The position numbers and the translations under genes were made by a program. From Branchipolynoe longqiensis (lineage: Eukaryota; Annelida; Polychaeta; Phyllodocida; Polynoidae), in assembly GCA_030323885.1 (NCBI GenBank), contig CM059198.1, positions 77,932,931 to 77,996,930 on the forward strand: 64,000 bases of DNA, written 5' to 3'. Position 1 is the stretch's first letter. Every line of letters begins with the position of its first letter. The notes beneath the pieces were generated by a model. The model was not told where the DNA came from. It saw only the letters and a program-made list of their open reading frames with translations, and made no database searches. This document shows, in pieces, positions 46,230 through 57,784 of the stretch.

Positions 46230-46580
46230 GTTTGTGTGTTTGTTGTTGTTTACGTCCTAGCAACATCTAAGGTCATATCCGGATGGATACTGACTTGTGA
46301 CAGTGGACACTCATGACGACTTTATAGTGCTGGTCCACTGGGAGACCAGGTCACCAACACCATGACCTGATATCCCACTCAGTCACATTATCGTGACACT
46401 GAGCCAACCAGTCCTTGCCCTATCCTAATAATGCCGAGCGCTTAGCTAGGAAGCGACAAGTATACATTTTTAAGTCAGTGGTTTGACTCGACCAGAGTTC
46501 GAACCCACAAACTCATGAGTTTTGAACCATTGATCTCCGAAAACAGGAGACATATGCTCAACTCATTCGGCCATCGGGTC
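46230..46580 (-). repeat. SINE-A copy, full length
   Basis: Tail with GTTTGTTGTTGTTTACGTCC, body, double B-box region (GAGTTCGAACCC at 46496) and A-box end CGGCCATCGGG near 46570. Confidence 0.86.
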
Positions 46581-46659
46581 TGGTTGAGAAACAACAGATG
46601 ATTCCACTAGGCTTTTTATGTTGACTAAATCCTCTCCGCCTCCTTGTGGCATCACATAT

Positions 46660-46865
46660 CAAGTGACCTGCCTCCTGACCGGCCAGAACATAGGTAACCT
46701 CTCATTGTGGGTGGGTGGCCGCGGGCCAGTCGCAGAGAGGCGGTCGACCCAGGGACCACCTCTGGTTAGCGTGCTGCCACCTGTTGCCTCCGAAAGGCAC
46801 CAGAGGTCAGCGTAGTCCCTGCCACCATTGTGTGGTAGTGGAGCTCATGTACGGACTACTACAGA
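46660..46865 (+). mobile_element. dispersed repeat E, unexpanded copy 2
   Basis: Same flanks as copy 1: reverse complement GTAGTAGTCCGTACATGAGC ... GGTGGCAGGGACTACGCTGA ... CAACAGGTGGCAGCACGC ... GAGAGGTTACCTATGTTCTG. Its unit-like segment is closer to the array consensus than that of copy 1. Confidence 0.75.
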
Positions 46866-47189
46866 ACGATAACTGAAAGGGAATCAAGAATGTTTGTTAG
46901 GGGGGTTAATTAACTGAATATTACCCCATTTTACTCAAAGAAATTAAAAGTAATTTAGATAAAACTAATCAACTATTGAAAAATAGCAAATAGATCTCAT
47001 CAGGTCTGGATTTGTCTAGCCAGTCGCATTTCAGCTTTATTAGACTCGCAAGGTTCTCAAACGTGGGGATCAAGATAGCGATAGATAATAGACCCTTTCA
47101 ATGTCTATAAACATCGTGTATGCGTGCGCACCTTCGCTGCAGAACGAGGGCACACTGCCATTGAGTTTGCAGATATGTGCATTGGAACA
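46866..47189. other. no recognised feature
   Basis: AT-rich DNA without supported features. Confidence 0.4.
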
Positions 47190-47580
47190 CGTCGATTTTA
47201 TTCAAAATTAATAGAAATGCAGAACCCTAACCTTATAAATTTAATATGCTCTTTTCGTTGAATATGTTTTCTGTACGTGTGCCAATCAGTTTGTTTCTAG
47301 GTGGAGTAGTTTGAGAGATATTTCACTTTTTCTGTATGAAGATTGCTCACGGCCATTGACAATGAATTGAGTATGCCGATACGTGCAGTGCAACACGTCG
47401 ATTTTATTCAAAATTAATAGAAATACAGAACCCTAACCTTATGAATTTAATATAATCCTTTCCTTGAATATGTTTTCTGTATATGTTCCAAGCAGGTTGT
47501 TTCTAGGTGGTGTAGTTTTAGAGATATTTCACCTTTTCCCTATGAAGATTGCTCATAGCCATTGAGTTTGCAGTATGACA
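47190..47580. repeat. 185-bp tandem dimer (locus 2)
   Basis: Two units with AGAACCCTAACCTTATAAAT (47221) and AGAACCCTAACCTTATGAAT (47427). They are homologous to 32896-33250 but with no recombinase sequence beside them. Confidence 0.75.
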
Positions 47581-47659
47581 GTGTGTCGTCCTGCAGCCAA
47601 GCTGCATGCGCACTGACCTAAATACCTATGCTGACGTCATGAAATAGAACTATATGTTA

Positions 47660-48171
47660 AGCCATTGTCACACCTCACCGGACTGAGCACCGGAGACCAC
47701 CGGACAAAGAATTGTCTAGTCCGGTGCTTTCCGGTGACAAAATGTATTGAAATGTATCGAAATGCAGCGGAATTGGGTCAATTGGCACCGGGCGACCAGA
47801 CAAATACCATACATGTACCATACATGTACCATACATGTACCGGACGAGTACCGGACGAGTACCGGACGAGAACTGGACAAGTACGGATTGGTAGCGGGCA
47901 TGTACCAGACAACACGGACAAACCGGACGCCAACGGATGTGTACCGGACATGTACGGATGGGTACCGGATGGGTACCGGACATACCAGACACCAACCGGA
48001 CACGTCAGTCCGGCGGTGTCCGGTATAAGTTTTGTGCATGTTCAAATCTTGTACCAGACACCGCCGGACACCACTGGACACCGCCGGATGTGTACCGGAC
48101 ATGTACCGGACATCGCCGTACAGTACCGGACAGTGTCCGGTTCTCCAGTCCGGTAAGGTGTGACAGGGCCT
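47660..48171. mobile_element. Harbinger-like MITE with CCGGAC-rich interior
   Basis: TTA is duplicated at 47657-47659 and 48172-48174. The left end AGCCATTGTCACACCTCACC and the right end, read inward, AGGCCCTGTCACACCTTACC form the inverted repeat, continuing into GGACTGGAGAACCGGACA-type sequence. The interior is a mosaic of short words such as GTACCGGACA, ACGGATG and (CATACATGTAC)n, in both orientations. There is no credible coding frame. Confidence 0.8.
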
Positions 48172-48509
48172 TTAGCAACACTACTTAGGGACCATTCAAC
48201 TATTACGCAGCACTTAGGGGAGGGTGTGTAGGTCATCCTTAGGTGGCGTGCACAGTCCAGCCTTACGGAGCTTACTAGGGGGGGTCTAATATAGACACAT
48301 TTGTTACTTAATATTTGAATGGCCCCTTAGGTGTTTTCTGACTCAACCCACATCTATTAATAGCCACTTTAGATACACTAATGCCAGCATCCTCTTATCA
48401 AACTAACACGATCAGAGTGAATCAATAACTGTACCTAAAGTACGCAAGCCTGGTCAGTCTACAGCTCTGTTCTTATCAAAACCATTAAAAACATTCATTA
48501 ATGTTGAAT
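48172..48509. other. no recognised feature
   Basis: Unique-looking DNA between a MITE and a SINE-B dimer. Confidence 0.4.
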
Positions 48510-49015
48510 AGTACTGTCGTGGGGGTGATGAAAATGGGAAATATTGTGCCTAGAGTGGGACTCGAACCCACATCTCTTTGCATTCCGGGCCAGTGTGCTA
48601 ACCATTACACCACCTAGGCTCCCTGATATCAACACACTACCCACGCCTACCTGTCTATGCGGCTCCTTGCCTGAGAGGTCAGTGCAGACCACCACACTCG
48701 TCCCCCTGGAAGTGTAAGTCTTTTAATGCTTACAATTTCATACATACAGGCAATGCAACACACTTACATACACAGGGTAGGTTCAACAACTATACAGCGT
48801 GTAGCGTGTACAGGATCCTGGTCATGGCAACTAGTGTCGTGGGGGTGATGAAAATGGGAAATATTGCGCCTAGAGCGGGACTCGAACCCACATCTCTTTG
48901 CATTCCGGGCCAGTGTGCTAACCATTACACCACCTAGGCTCCCTGATATCAACACACTACCCACACCTACCTGTCTATGCGGCTCCTTGCCTGAGAGGTC
49001 AGTGCAGATCACTAC
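48510..49015 (-). repeat. SINE-B head-to-tail dimer
   Basis: Two units in one orientation with A-box complements at about 48598-48618 and 48918-48938, 320 bp apart. The junction (CACTCGTCCCCCTGGAAGTG then TAAGTCTTTTAATGCTTACA) is the complement of that at 18000-18055. The two units are nearly identical over about 180 bp (48520-48700 and 48840-49015). Confidence 0.88.
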
Positions 49016-49436
49016 AGTACAATGATTTTTTATTTATTTTGCAATTTTTGCAAGATATGTATATCAGGTTGGTCATTATAATCTACTATGCTTTAGTTGT
49101 AAATAACCAATCAAACATTTATTAAGGAAGTGCGAGGAAAGCATCAGACTTTGCAAACCAAATCAGTGATTCAGATACTACTGCACTTAGTAATCACACA
49201 CCCTGTCCCTCGCCTCCCTCATCCTCCCTACGCCCCTCCCTCCCTTCCCCATCCCATCCCTCGCCTCCCTCATCCTCCCTACGCCCCTCCCTCCCTTCCC
49301 TACCCACCCCTCATCTCACTCCCCCATCCCTACACCCCTTCCTCTCCCCCTTCCTCCACCCCTCCCTCCCCCCGCCCCGTCCCCCCCCCCCCCCCCCCCC
49401 CCTTGCCCCACCCTCCCTCCTCCCCTTCCGCATCCC
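49016..49436. repeat. C-rich tract with poly-C run
   Basis: From 49195 the plus strand is CCCT/CCTC-rich with a near duplication (CTCGCCTCCCTCATCCTCCC at 49209 and 49260) and a run of about 22 C at 49381-49402. Confidence 0.85.
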
Positions 49437-49481
49437 TACCGATGCCATATATATATCACATATATATATATGGCATCGGTC
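49437..49481. repeat. near-perfect AT-rich palindrome
   Basis: ACCGATGCCATATATATAT, a CAC spacer, then its complement ending GGCATCGGT. The arms are about 20 bp and would form a stable hairpin. It stands between the poly-C tract and the 42-bp minisatellite. Confidence 0.85.
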
Positions 49482-49499
49482 CTCCTATGACCTCATTAC

Positions 49500-50900
49500 T
49501 GTAATTACTGACACACCACACTGTGTCTGACAAACCTCCCCTTTTCCACTACACACTACGGCAAGTCCAATAAAACCTCCATTTGTCCACTACTCACATG
49601 ACACCATGTCAAACAAACCCTCCCTTTGTCCACTACACACCGCACTGGGTCTGCCACAAACCTCGCATTGTCCACTACACACCACACTGTGTCTGACACA
49701 AACCTCCCATTGTCCACTACACACCACACTGTGTCTGACACAAACCTCCCATTGTCCACTACACACCACACTGTGTCTGACACAAACCTCCCATTGTACA
49801 CTACACACCACATTGTGTCTGACACAAACCTCCCATTGTCCACTACACACCACACTGTGTCTGACACAAACCTCCCATTGTCCACTACACACCGCACTGT
49901 GTCTGACACAAACCTCCCATTGTCCACTACACACCGCACTGTGTCGAACAAACCCTCCGTTTGTCCACTACACACCACACTGTGTCTGACACAAGCCTCC
50001 CATTGTCCACTACGCACCACACTGTGTCTGACACAAACCTCCCATTGTCCACTACACACCGCACTGTGTCAAACAAACCCTCTGTTTGTCCACTACACAC
50101 CACATTGTGCCTGACACAATCCTCCCATTGTCCACTACACACCACACTGTGTCTGACACAACCCTCCCTTTGTCCACTACACACCACATTGTGTCTGACA
50201 CAATCCTCCCATTGTCCACTACACACCACACTCTGTCTGACACAAACCTCCCGCCATCCACTACACACCAGACTGTGTCTGACACAAACCTCCCGTCGTC
50301 CACTACACACCACACTGTGTCTGACACAAACCTCCCGTTGTCCACTACACACCACACTGTGTCTGACACAAACCTCCCGTCGTCCACTACACACCACACT
50401 GTGTCTGACACAAACCTCCCGTTGTCCACTACACACCACACTGTGTCTGACACAAACCTCCTGTTGTCCACTACACACCACACTGTGTCTGACACAAACC
50501 TCCCGTTGTCCACTACACACCACACTGTGTCTGACACAAACCTCCCGTCGTCCACTACACACCACACTGTGTCTGACACAAACCTCCCGTTGTCCACTAC
50601 ACACCACACTGTGTCTGACACAAACCTCCCGTTGTCCACTACACACCACACCATGTCTGACACAAACCTCCCTTTGTCCACTACATACCACACCACACCA
50701 TGTCTGACACAAACCTCACTTTGTCCACTACACACTACACTGTGTCAAACCCCAAACCTCCCTTTGTCCACTACACACCACATCACACCGTGACTGACAC
50801 AAACCTCCCTTTGTCCACTAATTACAGCACACCATGCCTGACACAAACCTCCCTTTGTGTTTACTACTCAGACTACATCATGTCTGACAACCACCACTTT
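49500..50900. repeat. 42-bp minisatellite, about 33 units
   Basis: The unit is TGTGTCTGACACAAACCTCC plus CGTTGTCCACTACACACCAC plus AC. 42 is a multiple of three, so 14-residue repeats stay open on both strands. Variants (CCATTG, CCGTCG, CCTTTG) are clustered, and edge units (49500-49650, 50690-50900) are the most diverged. Not coding. Confidence 0.95.
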
Positions 50901-51039
50901 TTCTACACTACTCATACCAACCATGAAGTATTTCTCCACAGGAATCGATTTACACCGTTCCAGATGTGACGCAATATCCACTTTCTCTATACTACTAACT
51001 TTCCACTAACGCCTCTGGTATAATCTGATGTGTCGCTTG

Positions 51040-51300
51040 TTTGGTTGTTGAGGTTTTACGTCCTAGCAACATCTAAACTCATATCAGGACGGGTACTGAC
51101 TTTTGACAGTGTGCACTCATGGCGACTTTATAGTGCTGCCCCACAAGGAACCCAGACCACCAGCAACATGACCTGATAATCCACAAAGCCACATTATCCT
51201 GATAGTGGGATAACCATTCCTTGCCATATCCTAGTAATTCAGAATGCCAAGCTAGGTAGCTACACGTATCAATTTCATTAGTCATTTGTTTGACTCAGCT
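51040..51300 (-). repeat. SINE-A copy
   Basis: Tail TTGAGGTTTTACGTCCTAGC, body and CAGCTGTGAAGCAAACTCCC head variant. An oppositely oriented copy follows within 40 bp. Confidence 0.82.
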
Positions 51301-51334
51301 GTGAAGCAAACTCCCAACCTTCCATGCAGTGGCC

Positions 51335-51645
51335 TAATCGATAGAGTACAGGCCTCGCTTGCGGAAGGTCAGGAACTAGGTTCTCGGTCGAGTCAAATGA
51401 ATGACTTATACAATTGATACTTGTTAATACCTACCCTGGCGCATTAATAGGATAGGGCAAGGACTGGTTAGCTCAGTGTCAGGATAATGTGACTGAGGGG
51501 GATATCGGGTCATGGTGCTGGCAGCCTGATTTCCCAGTGGGGCAGCACTATAAACTCGCCATGAGTGCGCACTGTCACAAGTTGGTGCCCGTCCTGATAT
51601 GACCGTAGAAGTTGCTGGGACGTAAAACTCCAACAACCAACCAAA
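51335..51645 (+). repeat. SINE-A copy, inverted relative to its neighbour
   Basis: Head variant (GGCCTAATCGATAGAGTACA, then GAACTAGGTTCTCGG), complete body and CGTAAAACTCCAACAACCAA tail. With 51040-51300 it makes a head-to-head inverted pair. Confidence 0.84.
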
Positions 51646-52424
51646 ATCCACATAGGAAGCCATTGCTCCTACTGATTCGGCCACAGCATCTGGATCTTGA
51701 TGTGTCACAACCTTTCAATACATAATACCAAATACCCTATAATACTTAGACGGCTCACTCAGCCTGTATTGTGTAATCAAAATGATCAAACCCACCACTT
51801 GGTGCGCTGGCTGTTCTCTTGGTTAAACAGGTGCTATATTATATGTATATATCAATGTGAAAGATGTGTGATGATGGCGATGCCGATGATGATGCTGATT
51901 TTGATGTGTATTTGTTCATAGCAATTTCATATTGATGTGTATTCCTAATTACCTATCTCATGTAAAATATAATTGTATGTGTTTACATGTGAAACACCAA
52001 CCAGCAGCTGGGCTGATCAAACCCACCACAAGGTGGCACTGCGAAATTTACATATTAATCAGCATCTACACGGGAAAAAACTGTCTACATACACTCACTG
52101 TCAACAAAGGTAAGTCTCTATAGCTTAGGACCTATGTCACGTGGCTACAGAATGGATGGCTGCCTTTTAGTTACTACAACAAACAAGCAAGTCGAGGGCT
52201 TCCCCTTCAAACCTCTGAGCAGGCTCTGTCAGCCCCGGCCCTGGAAATGTCAACCCACTCGCCTTAGCGATCCTGTGACGTCACCGAGATTACTTGGGCG
52301 ACACTGACACATGATGTGACACACTGTTCCGAATCCAATTTGCAAGCAGCAGTTCGCTACTTTCAAGCTATCCACGCAGGAAGCGCTGAGTTGGCCAGCA
52401 AAAAATATTGGGAGTTTGGTTCTC
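51646..52424. other. no recognised feature
   Basis: No supported gene. A short ATG/GAT-rich stretch lies at 51868-51906. Confidence 0.4.
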
Positions 52425-52585
52425 GGTCGAGTCAAAACCAATGACTTATGAATTTGATTCTTGTCACTTCCTAGCCTGGCGCTCGGCATTAATAGGATAG
52501 GGCAGGATAATATGACTGAGTGAGATATTGGGTCATGGTGCTGGTGAAATGATTTTCAGGTGGGGCAGCACTATAAAGTCGATAT
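52425..52585 (+). repeat. SINE-A fragment
   Basis: From GGTCGAGTCAAAACCAATGA to GCAGCACTATAAAGTCGATA, with an internal deletion after GGATAGGGCA. Confidence 0.75.
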
Positions 52586-53934
52586 GTAAGGCTATGAATT
52601 CTGTAATTTATTATGCAAATATTAATTGATGACGTAGTACCACTGTATTATCTGCGGGTGCTGAATAATACAGTGAGAGATACATACATATCTTTGGGTA
52701 GTTGCTAACCCGATTAGTGAATGCATCTTCTTTTGCTTCCGTCCCTTCAGCGCTGTTGGGTACAGAACCTGCCTCTGAGCCTCCTGGCCAGCTGCTCAAC
52801 TGCAGCCAGCCTGGTCACGGTGGCTAAGATAATCACATGCACCTAATTAATAAACGGTCGGGCCTTTCATAAACGGCAGCCAGAGAGATTCTTTTCCTAA
52901 CCGTGCCTTGTTCTTGTCGTAGTAGGAGCTGAACAATAAGGATTCAACTCAGTGCACAGGATAGGAATTTCATTTCAACCGACGAATGACAGAAAACTAA
53001 TTTTCTAAGGTTCATATCTAGGCCGTGATCTGCCTGGTTTTAATTTGCCACCGTCGCACATCGCTACAAACGATTTATTAGAACACACCGATAGTGCATC
53101 ACAAAGGCGCAACCGAAAAGACGGAATGCGACTCAGGTTCACATAAACCTCAAAGTATGCCGAGAGACACCTTCGATACCAAATCTCGGAACCAGGCAGG
53201 AGAACAACACAAGAGCCACGCCTAGTGTACAGAAGTGACGCACACATCTGACAAAAGGATGCACGCACCGTAAAGAGAGCACAGTTCTGAAATAAACACA
53301 CATCTGAGTGTCATCGGAGAATGCTGGTGGAAGGAGGTTTGCACTTACAAGAAACAGGCCAGAGACCCAAGAAAGAACGGCGCAATAATGACCAAGAGGC
53401 ATCCCAGCAACTGAAGAAGCAAGTCCAAAATTGCAACCTGGGGCGAAAGTCGCTCAAGACATTGTTTGTTATTGCAAGCATTGCACAGACAAAGACATTG
53501 ACAAAAACATAATGAGCTCACATTGCATTTGACAGCTTTCCCCAATTTGAACATCAGAAGAACGATCAATTCAAATGAAGTATTTGCTTTAATTGTTTTG
53601 AAACCACACAGCACACATCTGCTTTGTTTTGCCAATTAAGGCCATTCTGGTTGCGAGTCACGTGATACTGACGTCACTGCTCAACTTGTTTATATAAATA
53701 TATATTATATTGAATTCATCGACTCATGGACGCAACTCTCACAGCAGAGAGCTAAATGGAGAGCGGCAGTCAAGTAATGAAAGCAGTCTTTGTCACACCG
53801 CGACCGACAGCATGATGATGATGATGATATTGAATTCTAGTTCCCATTTTTGCCACGAGGTGCAACCTATGCAAGTTCAATTAGTTTTTTGTGTACACTA
53901 CTGCAAACTGGAATTTAACTTCCTGCATCGTGTT
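52586..53934. other. no recognised gene
   Basis: The longest frame is 98 codons (53005-53301, minus), unrecognised. No repeat shared with the rest of the window was noticed apart from short AT runs. Confidence 0.4.
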
Positions 53935-54670
53935 CATTTGTTATTGTTTTACATCCTAGCAACATCTAAGGTCATATCAGGATGTGTAGCGACTTTTGAC
54001 ACTGCCCACTCATGGCGACTTTATAGTACTGCCCCGCTGAGACCCCAGGTCACTGGCACCATGACCTGATATCCCACTCAGTCACATTATCCTGATACTA
54101 TGCTAACCAGTCCTCGTCCTGTCCTACTTTTTGTTTTTTTTGTGACAAGGTAATTTACGCTGCCCATAACGTATAGGCCCCCGCGAGGGCGCTTGTTTTC
54201 AACGTGGGACAGCTGTGATGTTGTTTTTGTGCTGATCCTTTGCCCAGGGGAGTTTACCTGTTTCAGCTCAGGCGAGTCTCTCGTGGTTTTGGGTGTAAGT
54301 AATATTTCTTTGGTATTTTTTTCAGATTTCTGATCTAGTTTTAGTATGATACCTTAGCCTACTATGTACATCTACTTGGGTGTCATGTAGACTTGCGGGA
54401 GAGGATCCCGTCCCATGTTGGTTTGTTGCAACCCCGTATCACCCAAGTCCTGTCCTTAGAATAGTGCACCGGTGCGTCATAACACAACCGGAAGTGTGGA
54501 TATTAAGCAGCATCGTCAACGGAAAAACTGTCTACTATTAATGCCAAGCGCCAGTCTAGTTAATGACAAGTATCAATTTAATAAGTCATTGCAATGACTC
54601 GGCCGGGATTCGAACTCCGAACGTTCCACACAGGAAGCCTGCGCTCTACCGACTCGACCACTGCGTTTGG
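53935..54670 (-). repeat. SINE-A copy split by a 0.41-kb insertion
   Basis: The tail and body run from 53940 to the GTCCTCGTCCTGTCCTA point (about 54125) and the rest resumes at TATTAATGCCAAGCGCCAGT (54536). The inserted 54126-54535 starts with T-rich sequence, contains no open frame and is flanked by similar CTAC/CTACT words. Its class is unknown. Confidence 0.75.
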
Positions 54671-55232
54671 TACTTCCTACATCGCAATCTAATACGCATA
54701 TACTACATATATTACAGATATAGTCTCATGCCCGAGAATATATTTTATTGTCAGTGATTTTGGCTTTACAATTATTGCATCAGTGGAACGTTCTAATAAT
54801 AGCCTCGTCCTGTTCACGTGCGCATCTTCCCCAGCAACCACGTGGCCACAATCCACTATCACGTGACAGACGAGACGTCCAATTGTAATGCCGCTGGCCT
54901 CGGAGGGGAAGCGTCCACCAGAGGGCAGCACGGCGCTTATCTGAGTGACGCAGTCCGCCGTCAGATGGCAGTTCAGTGCCTGTGGGTCTCACAATACTAA
55001 TTCTAATGGATTTTGTGTCTTTTAGTTTTTTTGTTTTGTGTTTTTTTTTTAGTTTTGTTAAAACTTTTTGCGCTTGGACCAAACGTTGTTTAGCTTGTCG
55101 GGATCTTGTCACGTGGGTGGGCAGCAGGGCGGAAGGTGGGTGGGGGGGGGGGGTGAGACTGGAGGAAACGGAAAGGGCCTCCCGACGCCTGAATCAATAC
55201 CAAACAGAAGAATGCTCATCAGAGCTTAAACT
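54671..55232. other. no recognised gene
   Basis: Contains T-rich and G-rich (55139-55154) runs. A 110-codon minus frame (54780-55112) with a Lys-rich start is created by the T-rich run and is not supported. Confidence 0.45.
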
Positions 55233-55236
55233 TTAA

Positions 55237-56035
55237 AGTTGCATAGTCCGATAAAAGCATCAGATTTTCAAAATCAAAACATTCATCTAGATTTCAACCT
55301 ACGTATTGTCGTGGGGGTGATGACAATGGGAAATATTGCGCCTAGAGTGGCAATCGAACCCACATCTCTTGCATTCCGGGCCGGAATCTGCCCACACCTA
55401 GCTGTCTTTGCGGCTCCTTGTCTGAGAGGTCAGTGAGGACCACTACAGTATCCAACTTAGATATCATTGACTTATTAAGTAATGGTTGCTGCATAGAAGG
55501 GAAAACTAAGTCAATTTAACGGAACCTGTTTCTGCTGACAGCTGTGGGATCCGAGTTTCGACAAAATTCCAACGTTAATTTACTATGTTTACACTTCAAA
55601 TATCTCCTAGCTTAGTCATTTTAAATGAACGTTTACTTCGATATAAAGTAAGGTGCATTATACTGCACATCCTACCGTATATATCCCAATAGACGCACAC
55701 TGCGCGGGTGCAGACACATGGATGTCCGTCTATTCGAAGTTAAAGAATTTCATGGATTTGTTTTTGACGTGCCTCTGAAATAAAGTGGGATTGTCTTATT
55801 TTATGTGCATTCAGTCTGAATGTGATCGTAAATTTTGATCTGTTTTTGTTGTGCCTCTCAAATAGAGTGGGATTGTCTTATTTTATGTGCATTCAGTCTG
55901 AATATGATCGCAAATTTGTGCGTGCTTTCAATCTTGAAATGGGGGCTGTGCTTCTATTGGGTAGCATGCTTCTATTGGAACATATACGGTAATATATTTA
56001 TCTCAGAAAATGAGAAACCATATGAATACGCAACT
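55237..56035. mobile_element. Kolobok-like element, TTAA-flanked, with nested SINE-B
   Basis: TTAA is at 55233-55236 and 56036-56039. The left end is AGTTGCATAGTCCG; the right end, read inward, is AGTTGCGTATTC. A truncated SINE-B (55307-55450) sits inside. A near-identical pair of segments (GAGTGGGATTGTCTTATTTT at about 55782 and 55865) shows an 80-bp internal duplication. Confidence 0.65.
55307..55450 (-). repeat. SINE-B copy with internal deletion
   Basis: Starts GTCGTGGGGGTGATGACAAT, keeps the B-box complement GCAATCGAACCC, but jumps from GCATTCCGGGCC to CTGCCCACACCTA, so the A box is deleted. Confidence 0.8.
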
Positions 56036-56189
56036 TTAAAGGAATTGCCGGATAACAATATAATAAATGGCCGCCTGCGGACCGGCCTGCTTTGTTTGTC
56101 TGCCCGTGTTGTCCTATTTTGGGGCCAGTAGTTGATAGAGCAGGCACATTTCAGTCATGGACAATTGGTCTTACTCATTCGACTGCTCC

Positions 56190-56335
56190 TGGCCCTATCC
56201 TGGTAATGCTGAGTGCCAGGCTAGGTCGTGAGTGACAAGTATACATTTGTAAGTCATCGGTTTGACTCGGCTGGGGTCTGAATCCTACGACTTCCGAAAC
56301 CTGAGGCAGATGCACAACTCAATTGGTCATCCCAC
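56190..56335 (-). repeat. SINE-A fragment
   Basis: Head half only, from GGCCCTATCCTGGTAATGCT to TTGGTCATCCC. The next copy starts directly after it. Confidence 0.72.
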
Positions 56336-56341
56336 ATGTCA

Positions 56342-56640
56342 ATGGGGGTTTTGCATTCTAGCACCATCTGCGGTCATATCAGGACGGGTACCGAGTGGTG
56401 ACAGTACACACTCATTCATGGTGACTTCATAGTGCTGTCCCACTGGGAGACCAGGCTGCGGACACTATGCTCCACTATCTCACTCAGTCACATTATCCTG
56501 ATACTGAATTAACCAGTCCTTGCTCTGTCCTGTTAATGCCACGCACTAGATGACATTGATACATTTTGTAAGTGATTGGTTTGACTTGTGCGTGATTTCA
56601 ATTGTTGACATTCCATGCTCTTACAGATTACACTCCGTGT
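56342..56640 (-). repeat. SINE-A copy
   Basis: Tail side GGGGTTTTGCATTCTAGCAC through a body with a small duplication (CACTCATTCATGGTGAC). The head is diverged after GTGATTGGTTTGACTTG. Confidence 0.78.
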
Positions 56641-57784
56641 TCCGTAAACTGATTTATTAGTAATACTAGCTTCAAATCATGCTGCACACGGGTTAAAGCG
56701 AGGCTCCGCATCAATACCTGGACCAATATTGTGTTAAGGTGTCACAATGACTTTCTGGCCGAAGTGACTAACGTTAGTAAAAACCATCAATATTAATATG
56801 AAATTCCATTTTTGTTTGTTTTAATTTAAAATGAAATGTGCATGTTAGGCAGAATAAAAACATGATATTATTATTAACCACCCATACATGACGAAGTATC
56901 AGTGCGGTACGATGATGTGCATTGGCAGCGTCGAGTAACACAGGAATAGTGATCAGAATGACCATTAAATATTACCACCATTCGACATTGTGCATGTTAT
57001 TCGTAACATGGGTAATTTACGGGGTGGAGAACCATATAGCATTACGACTCAGGTGGCGCCATCTAGCGTAAGAGCCACACACCTGGTGGCTGCCCCACAC
57101 GCCATCTAGCGGATCCCCTCGAGTAACTCCACCACTGCCTCCAGGGGCCGCCCGACCTGACCCGACCCACCCCCACCCACGCCAACGTCACGTGATCACC
57201 CTCCTCCCGGTTCAAACCATCACAACCGTTCCTCCAGCAGTCAATGGAACACTGATCCAATCTTCCCCCACCCACCCACACCTCGGAAAAAAACTAGACA
57301 ATGCGTAGGGTTGAGGGTTCGGGTCCTGCCCACCAGTTGACCTCTGAATGAGGACACTAACACACAAACTCATGACATCTAGATTTGACCTAATGGCAAT
57401 CTGGTAACCTCTCCGAATCATCATCTAGACCCATGTACTGACCCCTCCCTGTACTGATTAAAGATTACCCACTATCACATCATGACTCCGCCTTCGTAAA
57501 TTATATATATAATGATAGTTGGAGGAAGTTGTACTTTATGTTGTCTTAATGATTTACTCTGATGATGTTGAGGGATTTCCTCAGATAAATATGTTCGGTG
57601 ATGGTTATAATCTACGTCACCTTCCTTTAAATTAAATTACAGCTAAGATGACAAGGCTACTGCCAAATTGAGACTATTGCTGTTCAGCGATGAAAACAAG
57701 CCGCGATGCGACTTACTCGTTATGTACAGGGTAAATAAACCATCACAAAAAACCCGAAAAGAAACAACCAACCTTCCACTTTAA
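56641..57784. other. no recognised gene
   Basis: A GC-richer stretch at 57050-57300. TGTGCATGTTATTCGTAACA at 56989 resembles TGTGCATGTTGCTAGTAACA at 35519, a short shared repeat of unknown class. Confidence 0.4.

Noticed and set aside
49606..50793. 14-residue repeat proteins on both strands
   Set aside because: Artefact of the 42-bp minisatellite; both strands and several frames are open.
53005..53301. 98-codon Cys-rich minus frame
   Set aside because: No recognisable motif, no splice context, and length within chance expectation.
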